Under the pieces are notes generated by a model. It was not told the origin of the DNA and did not search any database. It was given only the letters and a program-made list of their open reading frames with translations. DNA of 14,282 bases from CAXQRU01 sp964226685 (GTDB lineage Bacteria > Pseudomonadota > Gammaproteobacteria > Pseudomonadales > Cellvibrionaceae): the NCBI GenBank assembly GCA_964226685.1, contig CAXQRU010000136.1:1-14282 (forward strand). The letters are read 5' to 3'. Each line of letters starts with the position of its first letter. Positions within the stretch are counted from its first letter, which is position 1. Both the position numbers and the translations under genes were made by a program. Below are positions 1-7,302 of the stretch, in pieces.

Positions 1-21
1 AGACGTGTGCTCTTCCGATCT
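1..21. other. Illumina adapter remnant at contig end (artefact)
   Basis: The first 21 bases match the 3' part of the TruSeq read-2 adapter, ending in the well-known GCTCTTCCGATCT. They are not genomic. The bases supply a false GTG start at position 5 and the false N-terminal residues of the first open frame. Genomic sequence begins at about position 22, so the left edge of this contig is a read end and not a biological boundary. Confidence 0.96.
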
Positions 22-22
22 T

Positions 23-352
23 TTAGTTTTGGATGCCAATAGCGACATGTTACTGGCTTTAAATAACATATTAAAAGATCGCTGCCAAATAGTAACAGCA
101 GATAATTGTGAAGAATGCCTAGAGTTAATTGATGCTGTGAAGCCAGAAATTATTTTTATTAATAATCAATCACCGGAATTCCCTAATTCAGAACAATATA
201 GAAACTTAGTGTTTAAAATGGCTGAGCAAGAAATTCCACTCATCCAATTGCAAGCAGAAGAAGCGAATAAATTAGTGAAAGGCGATCATAACGAAGGTCA
301 CTTCATTGATGAGCAGAGCTTAAAGGCTAAGATCGCTCGATATTTTCCTTAA
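23..352 (+). CDS. Receiver-like (pseudo-receiver) protein, 5'-truncated
   Basis: This is the C-terminal ~109 residues of a small protein with the alternating beta/alpha pattern of a response-regulator receiver domain. A first strand LVLDANSD is followed by a helix, then a strand PEIIFIN at the position that normally ends in the phosphoacceptor aspartate. Here that position is Asn, only one Asp of the usual N-terminal acidic pair remains, and no conserved Lys is obvious near the fifth strand (IPLIQLQ). If it is a receiver it is probably not phosphorylated and acts by protein-protein contact. No output domain follows; the protein ends soon after the domain. The true start is missing because the contig begins in adapter sequence. 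It converges on gspB with 45 bp between the stops, and I see no strong terminator there. The family assignment rests on fold pattern only. Confidence 0.6.
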   Translation, partial: LVLDANSDMLLALNNILKDRCQIVTADNCEECLELIDAVKPEIIFINNQSPEFPNSEQYRNLVFKMAEQEIPLIQLQAEEANKLVKGDHNEGHFIDEQSLKAKIARYFP

Positions 353-397
353 ATATGGTTCCTTAACCTCAGTTATCCCGACAACAGAACAGATCGA

Positions 398-1123
398 TTA
401 ATTATTGACCCAACTTTTCATTGCCGGTAAGCGAAACAATAATCCTTTGTAGCTTAAAACTAAGGAGTTTTCCTCAATTTTCTCAACATAGACACCATTT
501 TTAAGCTCATCACCCGCATGTTTTTTGGCTCCATTTAAAATAACGAAGCCTTTACTGTAGTCGGCCGCATAAATATGAGCAGAATAATCAATGGATGGAA
601 TATCGGCTTTCAATGACCAGTCCATTTCGTGAATGAAAGGGATAGTCACAGGCTTTGGTGCTTCTTGTATCACAGGTGTTTCCACAACAGTTTCTACCAC
701 GGCGCCAGGCTCTGGAGCAACCACTCTGGTCTTTGGCATTTGTACTCGACTAGGCGAAGGGCGTATTATCGGTTTATCAGGCACTTCAGCCGTCTTGGGG
801 CTTTCATACAACGTCGATATTTCAGGAGAGATACTCACTGGCTCTTGCGTGATTGGTTTGACCAGGTTATCGCTAATAGGCTCTATCTTAGGCTCTTCTA
901 TTTCGATAGGATCAATCACAACATCCGACTCAAAAGGCTCATGATTAAACCAATAATAGGCAAGTAGGATAATGACCACAAAAACACCCGCAACCACTGA
1001 AACTTTTCCGGTCGATAGATTCTCGGAAAAAAAACTCGGTTTCACTGGTGGTGGCGGAGGACTTGAAAGAGTGGACTGGCGCTCTTGCTCAGACTTTTTT
1101 AAGGCCTCGAGTATATAAGACAT
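398..1123 (-). CDS. gspB: Type II secretion accessory protein GspB/ExeB
   Basis: A 241-residue inner-membrane protein. The N-terminus MSYILEALKKSEQERQ is the hallmark of the GspB/ExeB family. A proline run at residues 22-26 is followed by one membrane helix at about 41-59, then a long Pro/Glu/Val-rich periplasmic linker (about 60-165) and a C-terminal globular domain (about 168-240) of the T2SSB type, with strands around IYAADYSKGFVILNG and SLVLSYKG. In Aeromonas the partner ATPase ExeA and ExeB form a complex that helps the secretin cross and assemble in the peptidoglycan. The ATG overlaps the stop of exeA by one base (TGATG), which implies translational coupling and equimolar synthesis. No other secretion genes are in this window. 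Confidence 0.92.
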   Translation of the reverse strand: MSYILEALKKSEQERQSTLSSPPPPPVKPSFFSENLSTGKVSVVAGVFVVIILLAYYWFNHEPFESDVVIDPIEIEEPKIEPISDNLVKPITQEPVSISPEISTLYESPKTAEVPDKPIIRPSPSRVQMPKTRVVAPEPGAVVETVVETPVIQEAPKPVTIPFIHEMDWSLKADIPSIDYSAHIYAADYSKGFVILNGAKKHAGDELKNGVYVEKIEENSLVLSYKGLLFRLPAMKSWVNN

Positions 1124-2739
1124 CAGTTAGCTCCCAAATTATCATGCGGCGTTGGTTTATTGAGGATAATAGCTCGGCCAAGCTCTTCATTTAAACGTAG
1201 CAAAGTCATCACATCGACAATACCATTCTCGGTTAACTTATGTTTGTTTTGAAATAATTTAACCCGTTTTGAAAGTGCTAGATTAAACTCCAGATCCGTT
1301 AGGCGGGTATCTTTATTATCCAACACGGAGAACGCATCGGCCAACCAAGTGACGGTTGCCGACTTGTCGCCCATGGTTAAAGGCTTTTGAAAATCAACAG
1401 GAGGTCGCCATAAAAAGGTAAGATTGCCCGTCCAATACTCGCCGATAGACAGTAAAGGAATGAATTCTTGCTCACCCTTGTCATTGAGCACAAGTGCATT
1501 ACCCCGATCGATAGCGCTCACAACCAAATAACGTTCTTGGCGTTCAACGTTAACATTGAGCACTACAGGGCGATTTAATTCTTTTAATTCTTGCCAACTA
1601 GTTAATGAGCGGACATCACAAGCAATTCCCTCAAGCTTAGCCTGCTGACAAGGCTGCTTTGACGAAAAATTCATTCCAAAAACATGATTGAGCAATACTG
1701 ATAAAGCCACATCACTATTAGAGATACTCAAGGATTCAACCGTTGGTTTTGCAACTGGATCAATCACCACTCTGGGTTTGATATCGGTAATTTGATTAAC
1801 TTCTTCACTCGCCATATCTGTTGCTGGTGCCGGTGTTGTCACAAACCAAACAATTGAAAACCATAAACACAACGCCGCGGCAATTGAGCCAATCAGCGGG
1901 TATGGAGTCCTTCGTTTTACCGTTGACTCCCCCTTCACTTCAACTAAAGCTTTTTCTAAAGTGGTCTTATCCACTTTATACTTATTTTGCACATAGGTGC
2001 CCAGCAGCGCTCGATCACACAAGACATTAATAAGTCGAGGTATACCGCCTGTGACCTTATGAATCCGCTGAATAATTTTATCGGGAAAAATTTCCTGATT
2101 ACCGGGCAAACCACCAATTTTTAGGCGGTATCGAATGTACCCATGAGTTTCTTCAGGAGACAAAGGAGCAATGTGAAAGCGAGCAGTAATTCTTTGAGAT
2201 AGTTGTCGCAACCGTGGTTCAGCCAATAAAGTGTTTAATTCAGGCTGTCCAATAAAAATAATTTGCAGCAACTTTTTAGTATTGGTTTCCAAATTGGTCA
2301 AGAGTCGAATCAATTCGAGGGTCTTAAATTGCAGATGCTGCGCTTCATCAATAATTAAAACCGTATTGCGGCCTTTACTGTGGTTATTGAGCAAATAACG
2401 GTAAATTAACTCAGTAAGCTGGCGCAAACTGGAATTATTTTCTCGATAGACAATGCCCAACTCTTTACAAATGGCCTGCAAGAGCTCATTGGTTCCCAAA
2501 CAAGGGTTTAAAATAAAAGCAACGTTGGTCTCTTCAGGAATTTGTTCAAGGAGAGAGCGACAGAGCGTCGTTTTACCAGTACCCACCTCTCCTGTCAGCA
2601 ACATAAACCCACCTTCGGATTGGATGCCATAAAGGAGATGTGCGAGAGCATCCTGATGACGCTGACTCATATAGAGATAATTAGGATTTGGCGCTATCGA
2701 GAACGGTAACTCTTTTAGGCCAAAATATTCGCAATACAT
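1123..2739 (-). CDS. exeA: Type II secretion ATPase ExeA/GspA with peptidoglycan-binding domain
   Basis: A 538-residue AAA+ ATPase. The start is set at the ATG giving MYCEYFGLKELPFSIAPNP, the conserved opening of ExeA/GspA; a TTG 42 bp upstream would add an unconserved stretch. Walker A is GEVGTGKTT (50-58), Walker B VLIIDE (127-132), and the arginine-rich LRQLSQRITARF (177-188) and GGIPRLINVLCDRAL (231-245) complete the ATPase. A membrane helix lies at about 281-300. The periplasmic part has a C39-peptidase-like region (about 350-445, around CQQAKLEGIACD and RPVVLNVNV) and then a PG_binding_1-type segment (about 456-521). By family knowledge it works with GspB to place the secretin in the cell wall. 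It is coupled to gspB by a 1-bp overlap and lies 72 bp behind the antiporter gene. The ribosome-binding site is weak. Confidence 0.93.
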   Translation of the reverse strand: MYCEYFGLKELPFSIAPNPNYLYMSQRHQDALAHLLYGIQSEGGFMLLTGEVGTGKTTLCRSLLEQIPEETNVAFILNPCLGTNELLQAICKELGIVYRENNSSLRQLTELIYRYLLNNHSKGRNTVLIIDEAQHLQFKTLELIRLLTNLETNTKKLLQIIFIGQPELNTLLAEPRLRQLSQRITARFHIAPLSPEETHGYIRYRLKIGGLPGNQEIFPDKIIQRIHKVTGGIPRLINVLCDRALLGTYVQNKYKVDKTTLEKALVEVKGESTVKRRTPYPLIGSIAAALCLWFSIVWFVTTPAPATDMASEEVNQITDIKPRVVIDPVAKPTVESLSISNSDVALSVLLNHVFGMNFSSKQPCQQAKLEGIACDVRSLTSWQELKELNRPVVLNVNVERQERYLVVSAIDRGNALVLNDKGEQEFIPLLSIGEYWTGNLTFLWRPPVDFQKPLTMGDKSATVTWLADAFSVLDNKDTRLTDLEFNLALSKRVKLFQNKHKLTENGIVDVMTLLRLNEELGRAIILNKPTPHDNLGAN

Positions 2740-2811
2740 GCAGATACTCGATACTGGTGTTGTGTCGCTATTATGCCGCAAATGATCGCCAATTGGCTAT
2801 AGAGCTTAAAA

Positions 2812-4557
2812 TTACCGCTGGCTATCGATATCATCGTTAAAAAGTTGCTCCAGCTCCTTTCGCCCCTCAAGACCGATTTGTAACACTTTTTCAGGATCAT
2901 GGTAGTGCTCCGCTGCTCGCTCTAGCAGATCGCTGTCGTGTTTACGAAATAGCTCGATCGCTTTGATCGCCTGCCCCGTACTATAGCCAATGGCACTCAA
3001 GGCTTCTTCTGCAGCCGTTAAACTACCATCATAGATCTCTCTGATCATGACATCTGCACCAGCAGCCTTTAGCTTTAAATAATGCATTCGATTTCTAGCC
3101 CTGGCGATGATTTTTACCTTTGAAAAATTCATACGAATCAGCTTGACGACCTCCGTAGCCGCCTCAGCGTTATCGATTGCCACAATCACAGCCTGCGCCG
3201 AGCCAATGCCAGCATTATGCAGTAAGTCCAGACGAGTCGCGTCACCAAAGTAAACCGTATTACCAAATTGCCGCACAAAATTGATATGTTCCGGGTCCTG
3301 ATCAATGGCCGTAAAGGGTATATGGTTGGCCGATAAAATACGTCCGGTCATTTGCCCAAAACGGCCAAAACCCAAAATCAAAACGTCCGTACTGCTAACA
3401 TTAACTGGCCCCTCCTGGTTTGTGGTCACTTGTCGCCGATTGAGTAGTGGTAACAAAGATACCAACGGTACGGTTAACATCATTGATAAGCCCACCACTA
3501 AATTGACCTTCTCAGCCAAGCCAATAGGAACCAAACCAGAGCCCGAGGCTTCAGTCATAATCACAAAGGCAAATTCCCCGCCTTGGCTTAGCATCAAGGC
3601 AATGGGCAACGCTTTGCGCCAAGGCTGTTTAGCTAACATCAATAACAGCGTAACCAAGGTGGCTTTTGCCAACATCAAAGCCAGTGCGAGAGCGATTAAC
3701 GGCAAGGGTTCAGAGACCAACAAGTCAACATTGAAACTCATACCAATGGCAATGAAAAAAAGCCCTAAAGTCAGCCCTTTAAATGGCTTGATGTCGGTCT
3801 CTAACTGATGACGATAGCGAGAGTTAGCCAATAATACTCCCGCCATAAAGGCTCCCAAGCCCATCGATAAGCCTGCACCATCCATTAAAAATGCAGCACC
3901 TAGCACAATCAATAAAGCCGTTGCGGTCATGGTTTCATAACTGCCAAAACGAGCAATTAAATCCAGTATTGGATTGATCGCATAACGCCCGATAGCGAGT
4001 AAAATCACAACAGCCGTCAAACTGACCCAGGGACTCATCATTTCACCAGTCGTCGTTGGAGCTAAATAACTGACAACTAATAAAACAGGAATCACAGCCA
4101 AATCTTGCATCAATAAAATGGCAAAACCCAGTCGACCAGAAGGTGAACCTAAAACCCCCTTTTCAACCATTAATTGCACCGCAAATGCGGTCGATGATAA
4201 AGCCAATGCCAGACCAATGACGATACTTTGAGAGATCATGCTAGAAACGCTATAAAACACAGCACCGATAGCCAATGCTGACAACAGCATTTGCCCACCA
4301 CCAACCAAAGTGATGTGACCACGCATTTTCCAGAGCTTTTCGGGATTTAATTCAAGACCAATGACAAACAATAAAAGCACTACTCCGATTTCTGAGAAGT
4401 GCAATAAATCTTGGGTTTCACTGATAAGATGGAGCCCTGAAGGGCCAATTAACATACCTGCACACAGGTAGCCTAAAATAGCGCCCAAACGTAAGCTGCG
4501 AAAGAGGGGTACTGCGATCACAGCCGCAATTAAAAAGTAGAGAACACTAGCCGACAT
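2812..4557 (-). CDS. KefB/KefC-type CPA2 K+ efflux/proton antiporter
   Basis: A 581-residue inner-membrane protein close in length to E. coli KefB/KefC (601/620). Residues 1-370 form the multi-helix CPA2 exchanger domain, with ALSSTAFAVQLM (118-129) and the core acidic pair QD at 151-152. The cytoplasmic loop HQLETDIKPFKG (250-261) matches the KefC regulatory loop HALESD region. Residues 391-510 form an RCK_N (TrkA-N) domain with the dinucleotide-binding motif GFGRFG (396-401), an acidic strand end (D419) and YFGDATRLDLLHNAG. In E. coli these proteins are gated by glutathione and its adducts and export K+ to acidify the cytoplasm during electrophile stress. The usual ancillary gene kefF/kefG is not adjacent; a DUF6502-like gene lies 18 bp upstream instead. 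An AGGA about 8 bases upstream supports the start. B and C cannot be told apart here. Confidence 0.88.
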   Translation of the reverse strand: MSASVLYFLIAAVIAVPLFRSLRLGAILGYLCAGMLIGPSGLHLISETQDLLHFSEIGVVLLLFVIGLELNPEKLWKMRGHITLVGGGQMLLSALAIGAVFYSVSSMISQSIVIGLALALSSTAFAVQLMVEKGVLGSPSGRLGFAILLMQDLAVIPVLLVVSYLAPTTTGEMMSPWVSLTAVVILLAIGRYAINPILDLIARFGSYETMTATALLIVLGAAFLMDGAGLSMGLGAFMAGVLLANSRYRHQLETDIKPFKGLTLGLFFIAIGMSFNVDLLVSEPLPLIALALALMLAKATLVTLLLMLAKQPWRKALPIALMLSQGGEFAFVIMTEASGSGLVPIGLAEKVNLVVGLSMMLTVPLVSLLPLLNRRQVTTNQEGPVNVSSTDVLILGFGRFGQMTGRILSANHIPFTAIDQDPEHINFVRQFGNTVYFGDATRLDLLHNAGIGSAQAVIVAIDNAEAATEVVKLIRMNFSKVKIIARARNRMHYLKLKAAGADVMIREIYDGSLTAAEEALSAIGYSTGQAIKAIELFRKHDSDLLERAAEHYHDPEKVLQIGLEGRKELEQLFNDDIDSQR

Positions 4558-4575
4558 GTAATAATCCTAAACCAT

Positions 4576-5439
4576 CTATTCGTCGTTTAATTGGCTTTCT
4601 TCACCTTGTATCCAATAAATACCTAAACCTAAGCGATTGGCTTTTTTATCATCTGGGTTCGAGGTTTCGTGTTCACTTAACCACAAATCAATTTCTTCAA
4701 GAAGTTGCTGAGCTTTTTCATTCACTAGTTCGTGAAAGTCCTCAATGTAGTCTGCACTCACATGAAAATTCGTTGCACGGCGCTCAAACCTTGCTGGAAT
4801 CTTGGTATTTTCACGGTATAAATTATGATAAATCGTCGTAGCATGGTCATTCAATAAACTACTGGCATGCTCCATCGCCTTGGGTGCAATAAAATCCAGT
4901 GGCTGCTTACTGCCCGCATCAGGGGTTGGAATATAAAACCGTTTGAGAATTCTCAATCGACCCGTTTCCAAATCCTCCTCTACCACTTGAGAGCGTTTAA
5001 ACTCCTTGATGAGAGTAACTGGCGCAATATCACCACCGTACTCGGCCACCAAACTATGAAAACTGACCGAATCCTCCGATTCAATAGGCAACAACAAGGG
5101 CTGCCCTTGATCATCAAGGTAGTTTGGGTCTTGGTGCCAACCCGTCAGCACCCGTGAAATCCTATCGGGTGCTGCTTGATTTTCAAGGCTCCCATCTATA
5201 ATAGCATCTTTAATTTTTTTGATATCTTTGCGGTTTATGCCGGTGATTAAGGCTATTCTTGAGGTATTGGTGTTACGCCCTCCCACTCCATACTCATCAA
5301 AGGCCACTTGCACATAATTGTTACGACAAATATCAGCGAACTCGCGATAGACAATACCATTACGGATCGCCAGCCGAATAATCGGGCGTATCAGTAAGCT
5401 AAAGGCACTTTTTATTCTATCTCGAACAGTTTGGCTCAT
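4576..5439 (-). CDS. DUF6502-like conserved hypothetical protein
   Basis: About 287 residues from the ATG giving MSQTVRDRIK. An in-frame ATG nine bases earlier is an equally possible start, and the TTG further upstream at 5496 is unlikely. The family assignment (DUF6502) is from memory of its pattern: an N-terminal region LLIRPIIRLAIRNGIVYREFA (residues 15-35), an aromatic helix NYVQVAFDEYG, then TNTSRIALITGINRKDIKKI (57-76), which reads like a helix-turn-helix. The middle is variable and the C-terminal third is helical and charged (ADYIEDFHELVNEKAQQLLEEID). No catalytic motif or membrane segment is visible. Its function is unknown; DNA binding is an inference from the N-terminal pattern. It sits 18 bp before the KefC-type gene and is probably co-transcribed with it. 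No convincing Shine-Dalgarno sequence precedes either ATG. Confidence 0.72.
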   Translation of the reverse strand: MSQTVRDRIKSAFSLLIRPIIRLAIRNGIVYREFADICRNNYVQVAFDEYGVGGRNTNTSRIALITGINRKDIKKIKDAIIDGSLENQAAPDRISRVLTGWHQDPNYLDDQGQPLLLPIESEDSVSFHSLVAEYGGDIAPVTLIKEFKRSQVVEEDLETGRLRILKRFYIPTPDAGSKQPLDFIAPKAMEHASSLLNDHATTIYHNLYRENTKIPARFERRATNFHVSADYIEDFHELVNEKAQQLLEEIDLWLSEHETSNPDDKKANRLGLGIYWIQGEESQLNDE

Positions 5440-5481
5440 AATCGGCATTTTGCACAGAATAGGCAATGATACCGAATATCG

Positions 5482-5537
5482 GGGATAAAATCCCAAAAAA
5501 ATAGGCTTCTATTGAAATATATGGGCATTTTTGCCCA
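5482..5537 (-). terminator. Possible terminator region after the dehydrogenase gene
   Basis: Just past the dehydrogenase stop the minus strand has a perfect 6-bp stem TGGGCA/TGCCCA (5537-5522, four-base loop). A weaker AATAG/CTATT stem follows (5513-5500) running directly into a T-run (to about 5495), then a GGGAT/ATCCC stem (5494-5482). The T-run follows the weak stem, not the strong one, so efficient intrinsic termination is uncertain. This region is the best candidate for the end of the glnS operon, and any promoter for the DUF6502-kefC pair should lie in or just after it. Confidence 0.4.
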
Positions 5538-5548
5538 CGTCCGTCAAA

Positions 5549-6412
5549 TTATTGACTATTTATAGCTTTAATAAGGACAGAGGTGTCTAGTCTACCACAT
5601 CCTTGAGCTTGTAGCTTAGCGTATCGCTCATCCACGGCTGCCGCATTAGGCAGGGTTAAGCCCAGCTCTTTAGCTTGATCCAGGCAAAAGCCCAGGTCTT
5701 TGCGCATCCAGTCAATCGCAAAACCAAAGTCAAACTTACCCTCAACCATGGTTTTCGCACGGTTAAGCAACTGCCAACTACCGGCTGCACCGCCTGATAA
5801 GGCCGTGATGACTTTATCGACATCAAGACCAGAGTGCGTGGCAAGGGTTAAACCCTCGGATAGGCCTTGTAAGATACCAGCTATCATCACTTGGTTGACC
5901 ATTTTTGCTGTTTGACCTGACCCTACAGCTCCCATTAAGGTAATGCTCTTGGCATAGGGTTGCATCGCTGGCTCCGCCTTAGCTAAAATTTCAGCCTCAC
6001 CGCCAGCCATAACCGTCAACACACCATTTTTCGCACCGGCCTGCCCTCCTGATACTGGCGCATCGATAAAATGGACCCCAATGTCTTCGAAAGCACTCGC
6101 CAACTGGCGGGCCAGTTTCGCAGAAGTGGTCGTGTGATCGACCACTATCGCACCTGGCTTTAACGCGCCCAGGAACGCTGGTTTCAATAATACCTCAACC
6201 ACGTCCTGATCATTACCCAGGCAAGACATCACGATATCGGCCCCATCGACCGCAAGCTCGGGAGAGGCTGTAAAACGCCCGGAATATTCTTGTACCCATG
6301 CCTCAGCTTTAGCAGTGGTTCGATTATAGACACACAGATCAAAGCCCGATTTTGCTTGATGGCCAGCCATCGGATAACCCATGGTACCCAAACCCAAAAA
6401 ACTCAGTTTCAT
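5549..6412 (-). CDS. 3-hydroxyisobutyrate dehydrogenase-family NAD(P)-dependent oxidoreductase
   Basis: A 287-residue cytoplasmic beta-hydroxyacid dehydrogenase, normal length for the family. The Rossmann motif GLGTMG is at residues 7-12. The family signature FIDAPVSGGQAGAKNG (115-130) holds the substrate-binding Ser-Gly-Gly (121-123). The catalytic Lys170 sits in GQTAKMVNQVM with Asn173, and the C-terminal RKDL (237-240) supplies the second conserved Lys. The family reversibly oxidises 3-hydroxyacids such as 3-hydroxyisobutyrate, tartronate semialdehyde products or 4-hydroxybutyrate. Which one applies cannot be decided from sequence, and no valine- or glycolate-pathway genes are nearby. The gene starts 5 bp after the stop of the upstream gene, so it is probably the last gene of the glnS-cysS operon. 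The ribosome-binding site is poor, which fits translational coupling. Confidence 0.88.
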   Translation of the reverse strand: MKLSFLGLGTMGYPMAGHQAKSGFDLCVYNRTTAKAEAWVQEYSGRFTASPELAVDGADIVMSCLGNDQDVVEVLLKPAFLGALKPGAIVVDHTTTSAKLARQLASAFEDIGVHFIDAPVSGGQAGAKNGVLTVMAGGEAEILAKAEPAMQPYAKSITLMGAVGSGQTAKMVNQVMIAGILQGLSEGLTLATHSGLDVDKVITALSGGAAGSWQLLNRAKTMVEGKFDFGFAIDWMRKDLGFCLDQAKELGLTLPNAAAVDERYAKLQAQGCGRLDTSVLIKAINSQ

Positions 6413-6417
6413 AATGA

Positions 6418-7293
6418 TTACCCGTATACGTCTATGCCAAAACCTAGCATGGCTTTTGTTAAATCTCGGTCTATAGTTGAAAAATCATGGCCATCAACTT
6501 CGATGAATGGTATACCCGATCTCTGGTAGTATTCTCGTTTTTGAAATTGCAAGGTCAACGCGCTAGGGTCTAAACCCTCGCCCCAGTGCTCGATAAATAA
6601 TTGATGATCTGGAAGATAAAAATCCGTTGAAAAACCCGTTTGCGACACTGGCTTTTGATAGGCAAAAGTGATGGACAACAAATACAGCCAATGACAAATT
6701 AGTACATGGTGCTTAGCCACATTATCGCGACCATCGAGCGTGGTCGTAAAACCAGAATGCATGCAACACTGATGGATCGCTCTGACAAAATCGGGATGAT
6801 CAAGGGTCGATTTGGCCCACAACACATAGGGCACGCCAGTTTCTTCGTCCTTTTGTTGTTGCCCACCCAAAGCAGTTCCTTGAGGCGTCACTTGCCAACC
6901 CAGTGCATAGGGTTGCAACCATCCTAAGTCTTTCAATAATCGGTTGAATAAGCGGGGAGGAATATCAAATTCACGACCAATGGTGGTCGCACTGAGCAAT
7001 TGCTTATCGCTATCACGCAACACGGCATGCTCTACAATGGTCGCTGGCCAAACAATATATTGTCCAAACTTTTGGCTTTGTCGATATTGGCCACCTTCAA
7101 ATTTACCCTTCTCAGTTAAAATCCATTGCTTATTGTGATGCTGCAGCCAGCCCGCATCCATCATCATTTGAGTCAAGGTTTTTAATGGTAAATCTAATTT
7201 TTCCGCCAAAGCGGAGCGCGACAAGTATTCGGCTTTTGGCTGGGTCTCGGGGGACTCCAGCGGTAATGGTTGCTGATCAGGCTTGTCGCTCAT
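6418..7293 (-). CDS. Uncharacterised protein: two winged-helix-like repeats plus PD-(D/E)XK-like C-terminus
   Basis: A 291-residue soluble protein I do not recognise as a named gene. An acidic leader (1-22) is followed by two copies of one motif, about 24-90 and 98-165. Both share L-S, a helix ending in D-[LI]-P, D-x-G-W-L-Q, a Trp, T-x-x-G, G-G-Q, G-x-Y-[IV]-x-W and a final acidic-His. This looks like a duplicated winged-helix or KilAC-type module. The C-terminal part resembles the PD-(D/E)XK fold found next to some helicases: WLYLL then YQKPV, D224-FYLP, E235-H-W-G, then QKREYY (251-256). The glutamate expected in the first helix of that fold seems to be Val197, so activity is uncertain. 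It lies 9 bp after cysS and 5 bp before the dehydrogenase, with a good AGGA site, so it is part of the aminoacyl-tRNA synthetase operon. Confidence 0.7.
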   Translation of the reverse strand: MSDKPDQQPLPLESPETQPKAEYLSRSALAEKLDLPLKTLTQMMMDAGWLQHHNKQWILTEKGKFEGGQYRQSQKFGQYIVWPATIVEHAVLRDSDKQLLSATTIGREFDIPPRLFNRLLKDLGWLQPYALGWQVTPQGTALGGQQQKDEETGVPYVLWAKSTLDHPDFVRAIHQCCMHSGFTTTLDGRDNVAKHHVLICHWLYLLSITFAYQKPVSQTGFSTDFYLPDHQLFIEHWGEGLDPSALTLQFQKREYYQRSGIPFIEVDGHDFSTIDRDLTKAMLGFGIDVYG

Positions 7294-7302
7294 TGAACCA
7301 TC

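Noticed and set aside
629..967. Two overlapping plus-strand open frames opposite gspB
   Set aside because: They are antisense to the low-complexity Pro/Glu/Val linker of gspB, which naturally opens frames. No family pattern or ribosome-binding site is visible.
2737..2781. TTG at 2781 as the start of exeA
   Set aside because: The extra 14 residues are unlike the family, while the ATG at 2739 gives the conserved MYCEYFGL opening.
2788..2797. Perfect 10-bp palindrome GCCAATTGGC upstream of exeA
   Set aside because: It sits in a plausible operator position, but it is short, matches no regulator motif I know, and no convincing promoter surrounds it.
3305..3808. Open frame of 167 codons on the plus strand
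   Set aside because: It lies wholly antisense to the conserved KefC-type gene, has a low-complexity composition and resembles no family. It is a shadow of the real gene.
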